A stretch of 64,000 nucleotides of DNA from Ornithodoros turicata (Eukaryota; Arthropoda; Arachnida; Ixodida; Argasidae). The position numbers were made by a program, and so were the translations under genes. Below, piece after piece: positions 1 through 10,420 of this stretch; the stretch's first letter is position 1, and each line of letters begins with the position of its first letter. Under the pieces are notes generated by a model. That model did not search any database. It was not told the DNA's origin and was given only the letters and a program-made list of their open reading frames with translations. The stretch is taken from the NCBI RefSeq assembly GCF_037126465.1, contig NW_026999320.1, positions 1,488,001 through 1,552,000 of the forward strand, read 5' to 3'.

Positions 1-1
1 G

Positions 2-286
2 ATAGATACTGACAACGGTTAACAATAGCAGGTGGACAAGGCAGATCTTGCAGGAGACGTAATCATGAGAAACTGACTCTATGGTAGCAGCAACGAGGTC
101 ATTACGAATGTATAACGCTGTTCTGCTCTCAAAGGATTGATGAGATCGATAGATTGTGTAACCAGTAATGCGATGTGCTGCATCCATGCCATGTTCGCAT
201 ACAGCTATAAAAGGAAACTTGTACTGGTAAAGATGAGATTTAAAATCTGGGAGCTTGTCACGTAGGTTGCGAGGATTCCACTGCAT
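2..286 (-). CDS. LINE ORF2 N-terminus, APE-type endonuclease (partial)
   Basis: Reading the minus strand from the ATG at 286-284, the frame stays open to the window edge (95 codons). It begins MQWNPRNLRDKLPDF and later has GYTIYRSHQSFESRTALYIR. This is the start of the endonuclease/exonuclease/phosphatase domain that opens ORF2 of I/Jockey/R1-type LINEs, where WN-x-R-x-L and GY-x-x-YR followed by a Y-x-R strand are typical. The frame is also open upstream of the ATG, overlapping the end of ORF1, as in LINEs with overlapping ORFs. The catalytic core and reverse transcriptase would lie left of the window. The endonuclease nicks target DNA to prime reverse transcription. Family is from motif memory; clade is uncertain. 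Confidence 0.6.
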   Translation of the reverse strand, partial: MQWNPRNLRDKLPDFKSHLYQYKFPFIAVCEHGMDAAHRITGYTIYRSHQSFESRTALYIRNDLVAATIESVSHDYVSCKICLVHLLLLTVVSIY

Positions 287-299
287 CGCGATGGCCTTT

Positions 300-1497
300 C
301 TATACAGTTGTGTCATACGGAGAGAACGATAATGCCTCCAATGCCAAAAGCGTTTGAAACTCGAGCAGTTGCGACGCACCAGGAAAGGCAGAGACAGTTG
401 CCTTCAATGCCGTGAGTACAGCAGAGAAGAGTGTCAGAGAGGGGACAGCTTCGGTGGTTGGTGGTGCGAACTGTCGTCTCATGACTGATGGGTCTGTTAC
501 AGCGGCGTAAGTGCGTGTAATCTGCCTTGAGGGACCCGGGTGTGTCAGGTGGCTGGTGCTGATGGGCTTCATCGCGGTGGCGTTCTGCAACCTCCGTTCG
601 CCTTGTGAAGACCGGGGTGAGAGTATGTATATGTGGTCATCCGTACGAGGCGTCACGGTGGCATTGTCGGCCCTGGGAGCTTCAGAAAGAAGGCGTAATA
701 TCCGGTCTTGATGTCGTTTTGTGGCGGCGGTCTTCACCGGACATAAAGAGAAGGATGCAGGATGGCTGGATTTACAGTCGGCACAATTGGGCTCTCTCTT
801 ATTGTTGCAGTCAGATCGGCGGTGAGACCCAGCGCATACGCCACAACCAGTAGCACCCCTGCAATTTCGAGCAAGATGGCCCAAGCGTTGACACTTATAG
901 CACTGCATGGGGTCTTGAAGGTCTGAAACCCGAGGGCAATTCGGTGTGGAAGAGGGATTGTGGGGTGAGAAGTCAGGATGACGCTGGGTAACGGGGTGAA
1001 CACATCTCCGCCATCTTCTGCCATGGAGTGCCGAACTTCTCGCCTCGCCGATATAACCCCTCCGTCTTTGAGGTAGAGAACGAGACCGTCATTGGAGTAT
1101 TCCTTAGGTACCACATAAATCTTGCCCTTACTTCTGACAAAAGATTGCGGGCAGCCGCTTCAGGCTGGACGGAGACGAAGAGAGATTCGTCTCGGTGGAA
1201 ACGGTGGTGTATAACCTGTTGTTGGGCCAGCAGACGTATTTCGCTGGCGACTACATTATGGTTGACCTTCCAGAAAGAGTAGTCACTAGTTGCTGGTCGA
1301 AACCGTATGGGAATACCGCCAGCTCGGTTCTTCCTGTAGGTGACAGTGGCGAACGGGTCATGAAGAGAAGTGGTAAGGTTGCCATCGTTCATCTCATCTG
1401 TCTGCTGAGGAGCTGCCGGTATCGAAGTGTCCATGGTATTATCGGGAACATTCACGGCCTGTGAATTGTCTGCATGGCGAGAGGAAGGGCTCTCCAC
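300..1497 (-). pseudogene. LINE ORF1 (gag-like, zinc knuckles), frameshifted
   Basis: Three minus-strand frames together make one ORF1. The first (1497-973) begins MESPSSRHADNSQ and contains GIPIRFRPATSDYSFWKVN, typical of tick-style LINE ORF1. The second (about 1114-930) continues with VPKEYSNDGLVLYLKDGGV, an RRM-like strand. The third (908-300) opens with the zinc knuckle CYKCQRLGHLARNC, then further Cys/His knuckles (CGVC, CADCKSSH) and a Ser/Thr/Pro-rich tail ending at the stop at 302-300. At least two frameshifts, near 1090-1110 and 905-930, separate them, so the copy is dead. ORF1 proteins bind element RNA in ribonucleoprotein particles. ORF2 follows directly on the same strand. Confidence 0.75.
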
Positions 1498-1589
1498 CCG
1501 TTGTCGTATGGCAGGGCTGACGGGGACCTATTGACCCGTGGGAAGTGTCATAGAAACGTCGGACCTCCCGTCCAAATTACGGCGGGAGG

Positions 1590-1735
1590 CAGGGAGCGGT
1601 AACGGTAATGGTAACGGAAACAGAAACGGTATATCACCGAAATTGGAGATGGTAACGATAACGGAAACGGAAACGCACACCACGCTCGTCCATTACCAGG
1701 AACAGAAACGGAAACGGAAATTATCGTCCGGTATT
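1590..1735 (+). repeat. hAT subterminal GGTAAC/GGAAAC repeats, left
   Basis: About a dozen close variants of GGTAACG and GGAAACG are packed here (for example 1599-1630 and 1690-1720). The same motif recurs in the same orientation at the right end of the element. Clustered short subterminal repeats are usual transposase-binding sites in hAT elements; that role is inferred. Confidence 0.6.
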
Positions 1736-1744
1736 GTATTCGGG

Positions 1745-2100
1745 TAATGGCTGCTCTTGTTATGCGATGACATTTCAGAGACTTTTCATTTTATTTTTGC
1801 ATTTTGATGACTCTATTACACGTGAGCACGGAAAGAAAGCGCACTATTGGAGCTCGAGGGTGCATCCCTTGCTTACCTCGTCCCAGTCCTCATAACTCCA
1901 TGACATCAACACATGACTATACTGCACCATAGCACGAGGATGACAGCCTATGATTTTTAGTTATTTATTTTTCGCCCTTTTCATTTCACAGCGGCTATGG
2001 CAGTATCATTTAGTACTGAGAGCGCCCGCTTATGAATGCGACATTGGATGAGCTTTCTTGAGTAGCTGGACCCAGAGTGAGTGAATACTGAAGACATGTT
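1745..2100. other. hAT interior, nothing recognised
   Basis: AT-rich DNA inside the hAT element, left of the PLE pair. I see no coding frame or family signature. Confidence 0.4.
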
Positions 2101-2104
2101 CGGA

Positions 2105-2133
2105 CATAAATATATATATATATATATATATAT
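2105..2133. repeat. (TA)n microsatellite
   Basis: A run of alternating TA lies just beyond the 3' end of the minus-strand PLE copy. A matching TA run sits beyond the 3' end of the plus copy, at 4336-4356. Confidence 0.8.
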
Positions 2134-2171
2134 AAGTTGAAATAAACGAATGCGGTTGACCACGAAAAATA

Positions 2172-2965
2172 AAGGTATTCAATAAAGATCAGAAGTGGAG
2201 ACGGTGTTTCTACACGAGAAGGAATAAAAGGGGAACTTTATTAAAAACTAAGAGGGGGTATTCGACGATTCGACAGCAGCGCTGTCTTCAACAAGAATGG
2301 GATATTATGGTGACGCAAGACAACTGCAAAGAATGAGAGGGGAATATGTACAAGGGGAGAGGGCAGCACACTTGCTTTGTCAAACAAAGGTAAAAGAGTA
2401 CAATGAATCACAGGCAGTCATGTTCTTCGCCGGAGGGCAATGAATTCCTGGGGTGACCAACCGGGGAGTCTGAAAGAGATACAAAAGAGTATGTATTCTG
2501 AGAGAATTTAGGTTGCGAACTGTTGAGAGGACGCCGGGGTCCTCGTTAATCTGGCTTTTAAATTTGTAGATCAGGAACGATTCTCTTTGTTCTCTAAGGC
2601 GTAGGGATGGAAAACCGGATTGCCGAACGAAAATTGCTATGTCATTAATTGAGTGGCCGAGTTTACTAAAATGTCGAGACACTGGCAGATTAGGTTTCTT
2701 TGATACGTCGGACCTGTGGTTGTTGAATCGGATTCTGAAGGACGTAGCTGTTTGACCGATATATTGGGCCTTGCACTCATTACATTGAAGGAGATAAAGG
2801 ACGTTAGAAGAGTTACAGTTAAATAGACCATTAATTTTTGTGCGATAGCTGGAATTTGTGCTTTCTACTCTGGTAGCAGTTTGCATTAATTTACAGATCT
2901 GGCATTTGCGTCCGTTGCATGGTTGACAACCTTGTGCTCCGACGGCTTGTTTAACTTGGCGTTCA
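2172..2965 (-). pseudogene. Penelope-like element 3' part, GIY-YIG endonuclease (minus arm)
   Basis: Minus-strand 168-codon frame (2886-2380) carries NVLYLLQCNECKAQYIGQT, then RIRFNNHRSDV and NLPVSRHFSKLGHS. This is the GIY-YIG nuclease domain that follows the reverse transcriptase in endonuclease-positive PLEs. The domain nicks DNA for target-primed insertion. The copy is 5'-truncated at about 2965 and has no RT. Its 3' untranslated DNA runs to about 2172. The whole arm is an inverted copy of 3541-4338, with numerous substitutions. Confidence 0.8.
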
Positions 2966-4338
2966 CAAGTTGGCGTTACGTTGTTTGTTAACGACTTTAA
3001 CCAAGTACATCCCCAGTATTAAATTTACATTCAATTACTCCTCCTCAGCTGTTAATTTTCTGGATGTGGAAGTTAAACTACATAATCGAATCATAACCAC
3101 CAGTCTATATCGAAAGCTTACCGACTCCCAACAGTATCTATCGTTCCAGAGTTGCCACCCCAGACACATTAACCTAGCTATCCCTTATAGTCAAGCGCTG
3201 CGTTACCGGATAATATGTTCTAACGATGATGAACTAGACAATCATCTTTAGAGCCTTGAAGAAACTTTCGGAGATAGAAAATATCCTAATCAGGTCGTAA
3301 AAGATGCCATAACCAGAGCTAGATCAACCGATCGAGAGAACCTATTCCAAACACAGCCCCGAGCCGATAAGAATTCTTCGGTAAACCTCACTATGAGCTT
3401 CAACGGTTATGCCCCGGACGTAAACCGCATACTTTAACGGCACTATGCAATCCTCACCCAATCTGATCGTATGAGTCATGTGTTTCCGGAACCACCCCGC
3501 GTTACTTATCGTCGAGCAAGGAACATCCAAGACAGACATGCGAACGCCAAGTTAAACAAGCTGTCGGAACACAACGGTTGTCAACCATGCAACGGACGCA
3601 GATGCCAGATCTGTAAATTAATGCAAACTGCTACCAGAGTAGAAAGCACAAATTCCACCTATCGCACAAATATTAATGGTCTATTTAACTCTTCTAACGT
3701 CCTTTATCTCCTTCAATGTAATGAGTGCAAGGCCGAAAATACCGGTCAAACAGCTACAGCCTTCAAAATCTGGTTCAACAACCACAGGTCCGACGTATCA
3801 AGGAAACCCAATCTGCCAGTGTCTCGACATTTTAGTAAACCCGGCCACTCAATTAACGACATAGCCATTTTCGTTCTGCAATCCGGTTTTCCATCCCAAC
3901 GCCTTAGAGAACAAAGGGAATCGTTCCTGATCTACAAATTTAAAAGCCAGATTAACAAGGACCCCGGCGTCCTCTCAACAGTTCGCAACCTAAATTCCTA
4001 ATATCTCAGAATACATACACTCTTTTGTATCTCTTTCAGACTCCCAGGTTGGTCACCCCAGGAAATCATTGCCCTCCGGCGAAGAACATGACTGCCTGTG
4101 ATTCATTGTACCCTTTTACCGTTGTTTGACAAAGCACGTGTGCTGCCCTCTCCCCTTGTACATATTCCCCTCTCATTCTTTGCAATTGTCTTGCGTCACC
4201 ATAATATCCCATTCTTGTTGAAGACAGCGCTGCTGTCGAAACGTGGAATACCCCCTCTTAGCTTTTAACAAAGTTCCCCTTTTATTCCTTGTCCTGTAGA
4301 AGCACCGTCTGCACTTCTGATATTTATTGAATACCTAT
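2966..4338 (+). pseudogene. Penelope-like element, RT thumb plus GIY-YIG (plus arm)
   Basis: The frame at 2970-3248 reads VNFLDVEVKLHNRIITTSLY and then YLSFQSCHPRHINLAIPYSQ, the distal RT region conserved in PLEs (FLDV, ScHP, IPysQ). A stop at 3249 and further stops follow. The frame at 3471-4001 has the Cys-rich GCQPCNGRRCQIC and then the GIY-YIG domain (NVLYLLQCNECKAENTGQT); the second catalytic Tyr-Ile-Gly is changed to ENTG, so the nuclease is probably inactive. The 3' end near 4338 mirrors that of the minus arm. RT catalytic motifs are missing by 5' truncation. Confidence 0.8.
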
Positions 4339-4356
4339 ATATATATATATATATCT
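4336..4356. repeat. (TA)n microsatellite
   Basis: TA run directly after the 3' end of the plus-strand PLE copy, mirroring the run at 2105-2133. Confidence 0.8.
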
Positions 4357-4494
4357 TGTAAGATGTGCGCATCCCAACGACGTAAAATTACTTGTGTGGT
4401 GAGTACGCGTGACACCGAAGCAGCACTTGAGGAAACAGGGTGCTGCCAGAGCCTGTCTGCAGGCTGTCCTCTCGCAGCTCTGTAACAGCCCTTC
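4357..4494. other. hAT interior, nothing recognised
   Basis: Unassigned hAT interior sequence between the PLE 3' end and the right subterminal hexamers. Confidence 0.4.
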
Positions 4495-4620
4495 CACTAC
4501 CGGAAACAGTAACGGAAACGTATCGAAAACGAAATTGAAAGGCTGGTATCAGAAACGGATAACGGAAACGAAAATATAGCAGTAACTAAAATGGAAACGG
4601 TGACGAAAATACGTTTGTTA
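4495..4620 (+). repeat. hAT subterminal GGAAAC repeats, right
   Basis: Repeated AACGGAAACG variants on the plus strand, partner of the left subterminal array at 1590-1735. They end 10 bp before the right terminus. Confidence 0.6.
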
Positions 4621-4689
4621 CCCTTCCCTGGCGGGAGGTCCGTGAAACGTTAGATTGCTCCTCTCAAGAGGCTCCAAAAGAGCCTAAGG

Positions 4690-5245
4690 GTCCCTCCACT
4701 TGGCAATGGTTATCTTCGTTGCTGGTGGCGCGGGAATCAAACGACCAGGAGCTTCCATTTTGCAGCTCATTAGCGTAGCAGAATCTGTGGTGGTGAATAG
4801 TGGCACCACAGATAGCGAACTCGTCTTGGATGATCTCACCGAAGTATCTTCAGAGGTCCTCGGTATTCCTACACCAGACTGTCTTCTCTGTCCTTGTACT
4901 TTGCTCTCTTGTTCGCACCCCTTCTTCTGGTTTAGAGAATGTGCTCAGCTGTTTATTGAAATAATACCGTGCCATATGACCTGGTTTTCCGGATTCATAG
5001 CACCGAAAAACGCCACTTCTACTGTCATCTGACACTAGGGATGAAAGTTTGGCGAGTTGGTACTATTTGAAATCAACTGCTTTTTCGTCTTCTGGTGAAG
5101 ATCTGCCTTCTTCATCAAAGAACTGTCCAGTTTGCCACCAGGACAGAGCAGCCGTGTCGGCACACCCGAGGATATGCACACACTTGTTGTGTATCAAGGA
5201 CGAGGGCACCAGGCTCAAACAGCTGAAATGCCGACACTGGCTCAA
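4690..5245 (-). pseudogene. Retroelement gag-like relic with degenerate zinc knuckle
   Basis: One minus-strand frame runs from 5245 to about 4690 with stops at 5063 and 4850. It contains GVFRCYESGKPGHMARYYF, which matches the CCHC knuckle pattern C-x2-C-x4-H-x4-C except that the second and last cysteines are Ser and Tyr. Knuckles of this spelling are found in gag proteins of LTR retrotransposons. Nothing else in the frame is recognisable and the superfamily cannot be given. Confidence 0.4.
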
Positions 5246-5249
5246 ATAG

Positions 5250-5925
5250 TACGATAACTAAAATACACGACAGATAATAACTGAAACATCTACACATACA
5301 CATTATATGCCAACATGCATTATTTTTATGCATATGCAAGAACACGGCGTATCCTGTTTTACATTGCCACACAGCTCATCTAACAACTCTACCGGCACCG
5401 ATGTTTTCAGCAAAATAGGACTGAAGCAGACTGGCTTTACATGATGCCCAGAGGAGATTGAACTGGTTGAACGCAGCAGTGGAGCCACTCATATAGGTTA
5501 AGGTTATTTTTGGTAGTGTAATACAAAGCGCAGAGTTTTATCAAGAAGAAACTCTCATGACGGCATGGTTTATCAAACGTAGGTTTCGTTATTGCAGCGG
5601 TGAACTGCAGAGCACTTGCTGGAGTTGTTCTGGCATGTTACCCCGGTTAAAGACTTTAGCTGCCATACACTAAGGATGCCCTGGATTGAGAGAAAAGAAA
5701 GAATAACGCAGTATGCATCTCCAGTTCCGGCGAGTGCAAATGAATGTAATCCACCTGTGTAGTGATTATAAGATAAAGAACAAAATTCTGCACCTCATAA
5801 AATCAACCTAGCTGATTCGGGAGCCAACAAGAAAATGTCCTCCTCAACATGATATTTGTGCACATGCTAAAGTAAACTGCAATCAAATAACACACGCACA
5901 CAAAATAACTTGTGAACAATATACA
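5250..5925. other. No recognised feature
   Basis: AT-rich sequence between the gag-like relic and the next PLE. The short frames here show no family signature. Confidence 0.4.
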
Positions 5926-5974
5926 AAGCCCGAATGGTAGACTAGAGTAGCTTGATGGGCTTGTTGATACATGA

Positions 5975-6122
5975 CTCAGAGAACAAGGAGCAGTCAAAAA
6001 CAGGGACAACGACACAAGAAGACACACAAACAGAGGCTCCACTATCAACAAGTTTTTACTGAACTACACAAGCACATTTATAACCAATGGTATAGAGGGG
6101 AAAAAAGGGGGGCAAAAACGGA
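5975..6122 (+). repeat. PLE pseudo-LTR, left inverted copy
   Basis: About 148 bp starting CTCAGAGAACAAGGAGCAGT, the inverted counterpart of 8230-8374. It lies directly next to the 3' end of the coding part. Confidence 0.8.
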
Positions 6123-6166
6123 ACACACGTGGGAGCCATAAAAACACGAGGAACAACCGGATCTAA

Positions 6167-8350
6167 CTACTCACATCCAGCTTTTAGTCTGCATTCCAAG
6201 AACCCAAACTCTTCCCTTGTTAGCGATATCGACGGCTCACATTTATCAGACCCATACTTCATTATCAAAAAGGCCTCGAAAATTTCTCTTTCATTGTTGG
6301 ATTTGAATCGTCCTCTAATCTTTGTTCTTGGAAACTCTGGAACGCAACCGCAGACCCTTACGTGTTCATGCAAGGTACCCCCACCAGTTTTATTTACACA
6401 ATTCTTATGTTCCATTAAACGTTCATTTAGGCACCGGCCAGATTGGCCGACATAAACCTTATCACACGAAAGTGGGATTTCATAAACAATAGACCTTTTA
6501 CATTCCACAAGAGGACACCTATGCTTCTTCTCGCACTCTAGTGATACCTGTTCTTGATTCGTTAACCTAACGAGAGAAGATAGCCTAGAAAAAGACTTAA
6601 AAACTACAGGTACACCGAACCTTCCTGCCAATTTTTTTAAATGATGCGACGTTTTATGAATATATGGAATCACCCCCGGTCTACCTTCCAATCTTACATG
6701 GGAACTCTTTAGACCCTTAACCTCTGTAAGCAACCTACGGAGGATCATCAGCAGTACCTGCCGAGGAAAACCAGCTTCTTCAAGGCGGTTTAACTGTAGC
6801 ACAACGCTTTCAGACATGGTATGCACACAAGGTTTCTGGAGGGCCTTCCTAACACAGGTCAATCCTATCCCATTCTTTACTACTTTTGAATGGTTCGACC
6901 CAAAGGGTAACACAGGTTTTCTGGACCTTTGTTTGTACTGCCAACAAATATGTTCTGAACCTTCAGAAATACATAGGTCAAGAAACTGGAGTTTGCCACC
7001 CACAGGTTTCTCATGTGTAAATTCCAAACCCTGTCCAAAGGAGTAAAACACATTCAGAACTGCATTCTCTTCCAACTCACTATCAAAAAACAGAAGAAAA
7101 TCATCTACAAATCTAAAAATCTTTACACCTAAATTCTGCAAAGATTCATTAATGCTAACATCAAATTGCCCCAAAAAATATCTGACAGAAGCGGAGCAAT
7201 GCTGGAACCAATACACACCCCTGATTTCTGAGTATAAATTGCTCGCCAAAAGAGACCCTTAACGACTTTAAATAGAGCATGAGTAACTCTACAAAGTCCA
7301 CAACACTAACGCCGCACTCATTTTGAAAGCCGACAACACCACTCTGTTCAATGCAAAGCTTTACACAGTGCTTCAAACCTTCAGTAGGAAGGGAGTAATA
7401 TAAGTCCTTTACATCAACCGAAATAAATTTGAAAGCGACCCCTTCATTTTCATTAAAAAATTCCATAACTTCCATGGAGTCACGTACTCTAAACGGATCC
7501 ACAATCTGTAAAGTACGTAGCCCTTTCTGAATGTAAGCACCTAGCTCCTTCTGCCAGGTCCCTCTTTCAGAGACTATAGGTCTGAACGGAACGAGAGGCC
7601 TATGAATCTTAGCAGTGAAAAACACCTCCAAAACATCCTTCTTTACATTACCAATTCTTTTTGCTAGAGAAAACAACGTTAGGTCCTTGCATCTTTGTAT
7701 AACGGTTTTTCTAACCCCTTCTTCCTTAGATACTTTAAAGTTTGCTACTAAAGCCTGACCTGCTTTTTCCAGATACATCCCTGTAGTCAATAAGACAAAG
7801 CAACCATCCTTATCCGCTTCCAACAATCTCAGGTCGTCTTGCCTCAGCTTACCCGAAATACTTCTGAAGTCCACTTTCATTCCAGTCCTCCTTTTGTCCT
7901 CAGTCTTCACTAGGCACGCAACACCCTCTTTTACGAACCTGGTCCTCTCAAGGTCTGGTACCGAAAGGCATAGCTCCCTGGTCATAGACACTTTCTTAAC
8001 AGCCGGCACACTCCGCTGGGGACAAAACTTAGGCCCTAAGCCCAACTGTTCCACGATGCCATCTGAAACAGACGCTCCTACCATACATCTAACACCTACA
8101 TGCGTAGTCTCCCGCTTCCTTCCGCCTTTTGGAAGATATGGGACCACTTGACCCCACATGATCTCAGTGACACATTTAGTCAACTTGCTTAACTGGGACA
8201 GTCTTTTCCGCTTACCATCCTCTGATTCCGTTTTTGCCCCCCTTTTTTCCCCTCTATACCATTCGTTATAAATGTGCTTGTGTAGTTCAGTAAAAACTTG
8301 TTGATAGTGGAGCCTCTGTTTGTGTGTCTTCTTGTGTCGTTGTCCCTGTT
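6167..8350 (-). pseudogene. PLE reverse transcriptase-GIY-YIG protein, frameshifted
   Basis: Two long minus-strand frames cover the polyprotein. The upstream one (to 7161) has a Lys/Arg-rich N-terminus, the PLE RT motif AKIHRPLVPFRPIVS and RT motif A SVDVKDLYYSLP. Between about 7255 and 7165 the conserved segment (GVCIGSSIAPLLSDIF) sits in a third frame, so two indels flank it. The downstream frame (7249-6167) has the catalytic FRFVDDFLLFF, the thumb FLDLCIS, and a GIY-YIG nuclease with IVYEIPLSCDKVYVGQSGR and RLMEH. RT copies the element RNA at the nicked target, and GIY-YIG makes the nick. Catalytic Asp residues look intact, so disruption may be recent or due to assembly error. Confidence 0.85.
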
Positions 8351-8374
8351 TTTGACTGCTCCTTGTTCTCTGAG
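8230..8374 (-). repeat. PLE pseudo-LTR, right inverted copy
   Basis: The 5' end of the minus-strand PLE. It pairs in inverse orientation with 5975-6122. Confidence 0.8.
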
Positions 8375-8474
8375 GCCCAAATGGTAGGCAAGATAATGCT
8401 GCAAAGAGGAATGTGGAAGGAGGCTGCACAGCATATGTCTGCTCTAAATAGTGGTTTGCAGTGATCATGCTGTC

Positions 8475-8828
8475 TCACCTCAGAGGTTTCAGGTTCCGCT
8501 GACGAATTTATCGCTGAACAGAAAGGAATGCATACATATGTCATATATGTTACATTAAATGTTCTGTTAAAGTATGCTTTCTAAGACCATGCTAAGCGAA
8601 GTCTATTTTTAGCAACAGTGCACCACCTGGGTTTAGTGAATAGGTTCGGTAACTTCTCTTTTGTCTTACTTTTACTTTACTCTCTCTTACTACTTACTGT
8701 ACATTACTCTCTGTCACTCTCTCTGTGCTGTAAGCGTCCGTAAGGTTTCACGCAGATGAGAATTAACCCATTTACATAATCCTGAAATCTGTTATAGCAT
8801 TTGGACCGCACGGACTGAGAGATCCTTG
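8475..8828. other. No recognised feature
   Basis: Short pyrimidine-rich runs (8640-8730) but no coding or repeat signature that I can name. Confidence 0.4.
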
Positions 8829-9170
8829 TTAGTCCCAATAACGAAAAGTACTCACACTTTTGAGCCATTTAGGTGGATGTTCTTTCCCCCGAGTGGATAT
8901 GTATTGTGATGGCACTAGACCACGACACTGAGCTCGGTAACCAGTACGTTGAAGAGATTCAGCGTCCTCTTCGTAATCGCCATAATGGAAATGTTCGATA
9001 CAGACACGAGCAGTCGATGGCACCGCACCATCTTTCATGCCGGCGGTCCGATTGGTTCGTGCCCTCAAAAGCTGTCCGTCTCCTTATTGGGATGCACACG
9101 ACATTGGATGCTCGGCGAATATTGATGTGAATTAGGGTTACAACCATCCAATGTCTTCTCGGCATGTCGG
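8829..9170 (-). pseudogene. THAP zinc-finger domain relic
   Basis: Minus-strand frame 9068-8829 contains TARVCIEHFHYGDYEED and later CRGLVPSQY. These correspond to the C-terminal half of a THAP domain (Val-Cys-x-x-His-Phe, then a hydrophobic-Pro-Ser motif). The upstream N-terminal half (GCNPNSHQ then CRVHPNKE, 9170-9085) is in another frame with a stop at 9088, so the domain is broken. THAP domains are DNA-binding C2CH fingers found in P-element-like transposases and genes derived from them. Confidence 0.5.
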
Positions 9171-9239
9171 CGAAAGCCAGAGGATGCGACTGCGATAGAT
9201 TGCGACCATCGCCCATAAGCTGGCGTCATGGGGACATCC

Positions 9240-10420
9240 AAGGGAAGGTCCCATAGACGCAATGGTCCAGTGAAAATGGCGTCCGCCCAAAGCACGTGGT
9301 CTGTAGGAGTCACTCACAGCGGTGAAGATCAGCAGCGCGGGAAAGAGCACGGGTCAAGTGCACATGCGCAGACCGATCTCCTTCCCCAACCGCCATTTCC
9401 CTCCTCTCCTCGAGTTTTTCGTCTCTCTCTTCTCGTCCCGTTTTCCTTCCGCGCTTGCTGTAGAGTACCGATCGTGTTGTCCCAAAGCAGACAATCAAAA
9501 AACGGTGGTGTCTGATAAAGCAAGTTTATTTGTCATCGCGAACCGTTTTGAAAAAGTTACAGTACATATCTTTTCAAGTCTTGTAATAGGCTTCACTGGA
9601 GCTGTGGGCGCTTCGACATCGAAGTTCAAAGGCCAATCGCAGTTCGCACACTCACAGTGCACAGTCTTCGAAAACAATTGACCCAGGTGTGTCGTTGTTG
9701 CTGAGCACTAAAAGATAAAACAATCTATTGAGGATGCGTAACGCTGAACGAAAATCACTTATGAATACGCAATCGATGTTGATTTTATACTTCAATACCA
9801 AAGCACACGTGTCACAAACGTTTGTAGATCACAGTGAATGAACGGCTGCGACGTGCATGAGGGGCAACTAGCATAACCACACATAATTTGATTAGCGGCA
9901 TATCCGAAACACACAATTTACGGCAACGCACTGCTCTATGAAAAGGCGCTAACGTACAGAGTAACTCTTAAATGTTGTTCGTAATACACTTAACACGATA
10001 AACATGCATTACTTCCTACGGTAACAAAAAGTAATCAAACTTGTCTTACCGTTCGCCTGCGGGAAATTGGAAACAGTGCAGACTTCCTCACGAACGATTT
10101 CTGTTTTCACAGTTGGCCACAACCTAAATCTAAAGCATTCAAAACCCTCTAAACTACCCGCTAGCGTCTGCGAGCACAACAGTTGTAGTCCAAGAGATCA
10201 CGCTTGGCTGGACATGTCAACTTTCCGTCTCTTTCTTTTTTTTTATCTGTCTCCTCCGCTCGAAAGACCGTCCGAATAGTCTCTCCTCAGTCAAATGACT
10301 CTCGCCTAATCAGCGCGTAGGAAGACTGGCGCCAGTTCTAGGACCAATGAGCATCCAAATATTTACACATATATTTCTCAGCCAGTTAGGAGCGGTGCGT
10401 TTCGCTTTAGAGCCGGCGGC
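9240..10420 (+). repeat. Dispersed repeat family A, copy 1
   Basis: About 1.2 kb that recurs at 40995-42110 (same orientation), at 39660-40990 (inverted, internally deleted) and in part at 58865-59110. Shared landmarks include the segments around 9480-9560, 9760-9900 and 10000-10060. I find no protein and no clear TIR or LTR. It may be a non-autonomous element or part of a larger one. Confidence 0.7.

Larger units (their letters stand above)
1590..4630. mobile_element. hAT-type DNA element with perfect 8-bp TSD
   Basis: The left end starts CAGGGAGCGGTAAC (1590) and the right end, read on the minus strand from 4630, starts CAGGGAAGGGTAAC. These are matched terminal inverted repeats of hAT type. 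Immediately outside both ends is the same octamer GCGGGAGG (1582-1589 and 4631-4638), the 8-bp target duplication expected of hAT. Both subterminal zones are rich in GGTAAC/GGAAAC hexamers, possible transposase-binding repeats. No transposase is present; the centre is filled by two Penelope-like copies. The element is non-autonomous, 3041 bp. Confidence 0.75.
5928..8387 (-). mobile_element. Penelope-like element with inverted terminal repeats
   Basis: A nearly full PLE lies on the minus strand between 8374 and 5975. Its 5' sequence (8374 to about 8230) is repeated in inverse orientation at the 3' side (5975-6122), the pseudo-LTR arrangement known from Penelope. Outside lie near-identical 13-mers in direct orientation, GCCCGAATGGTAG (5928-5940) and GCCCAAATGGTAG (8375-8387), a likely target duplication. 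A 34-bp extra segment (5941-5974) separates the left 13-mer from the repeat, resembling the short extension described for Penelope. Confidence 0.75.

Noticed and set aside
1538..1747. Frame encoding GNGNGNGNRNG-type low-complexity protein
   Set aside because: Product of the hAT subterminal hexamer repeats, not a gene.
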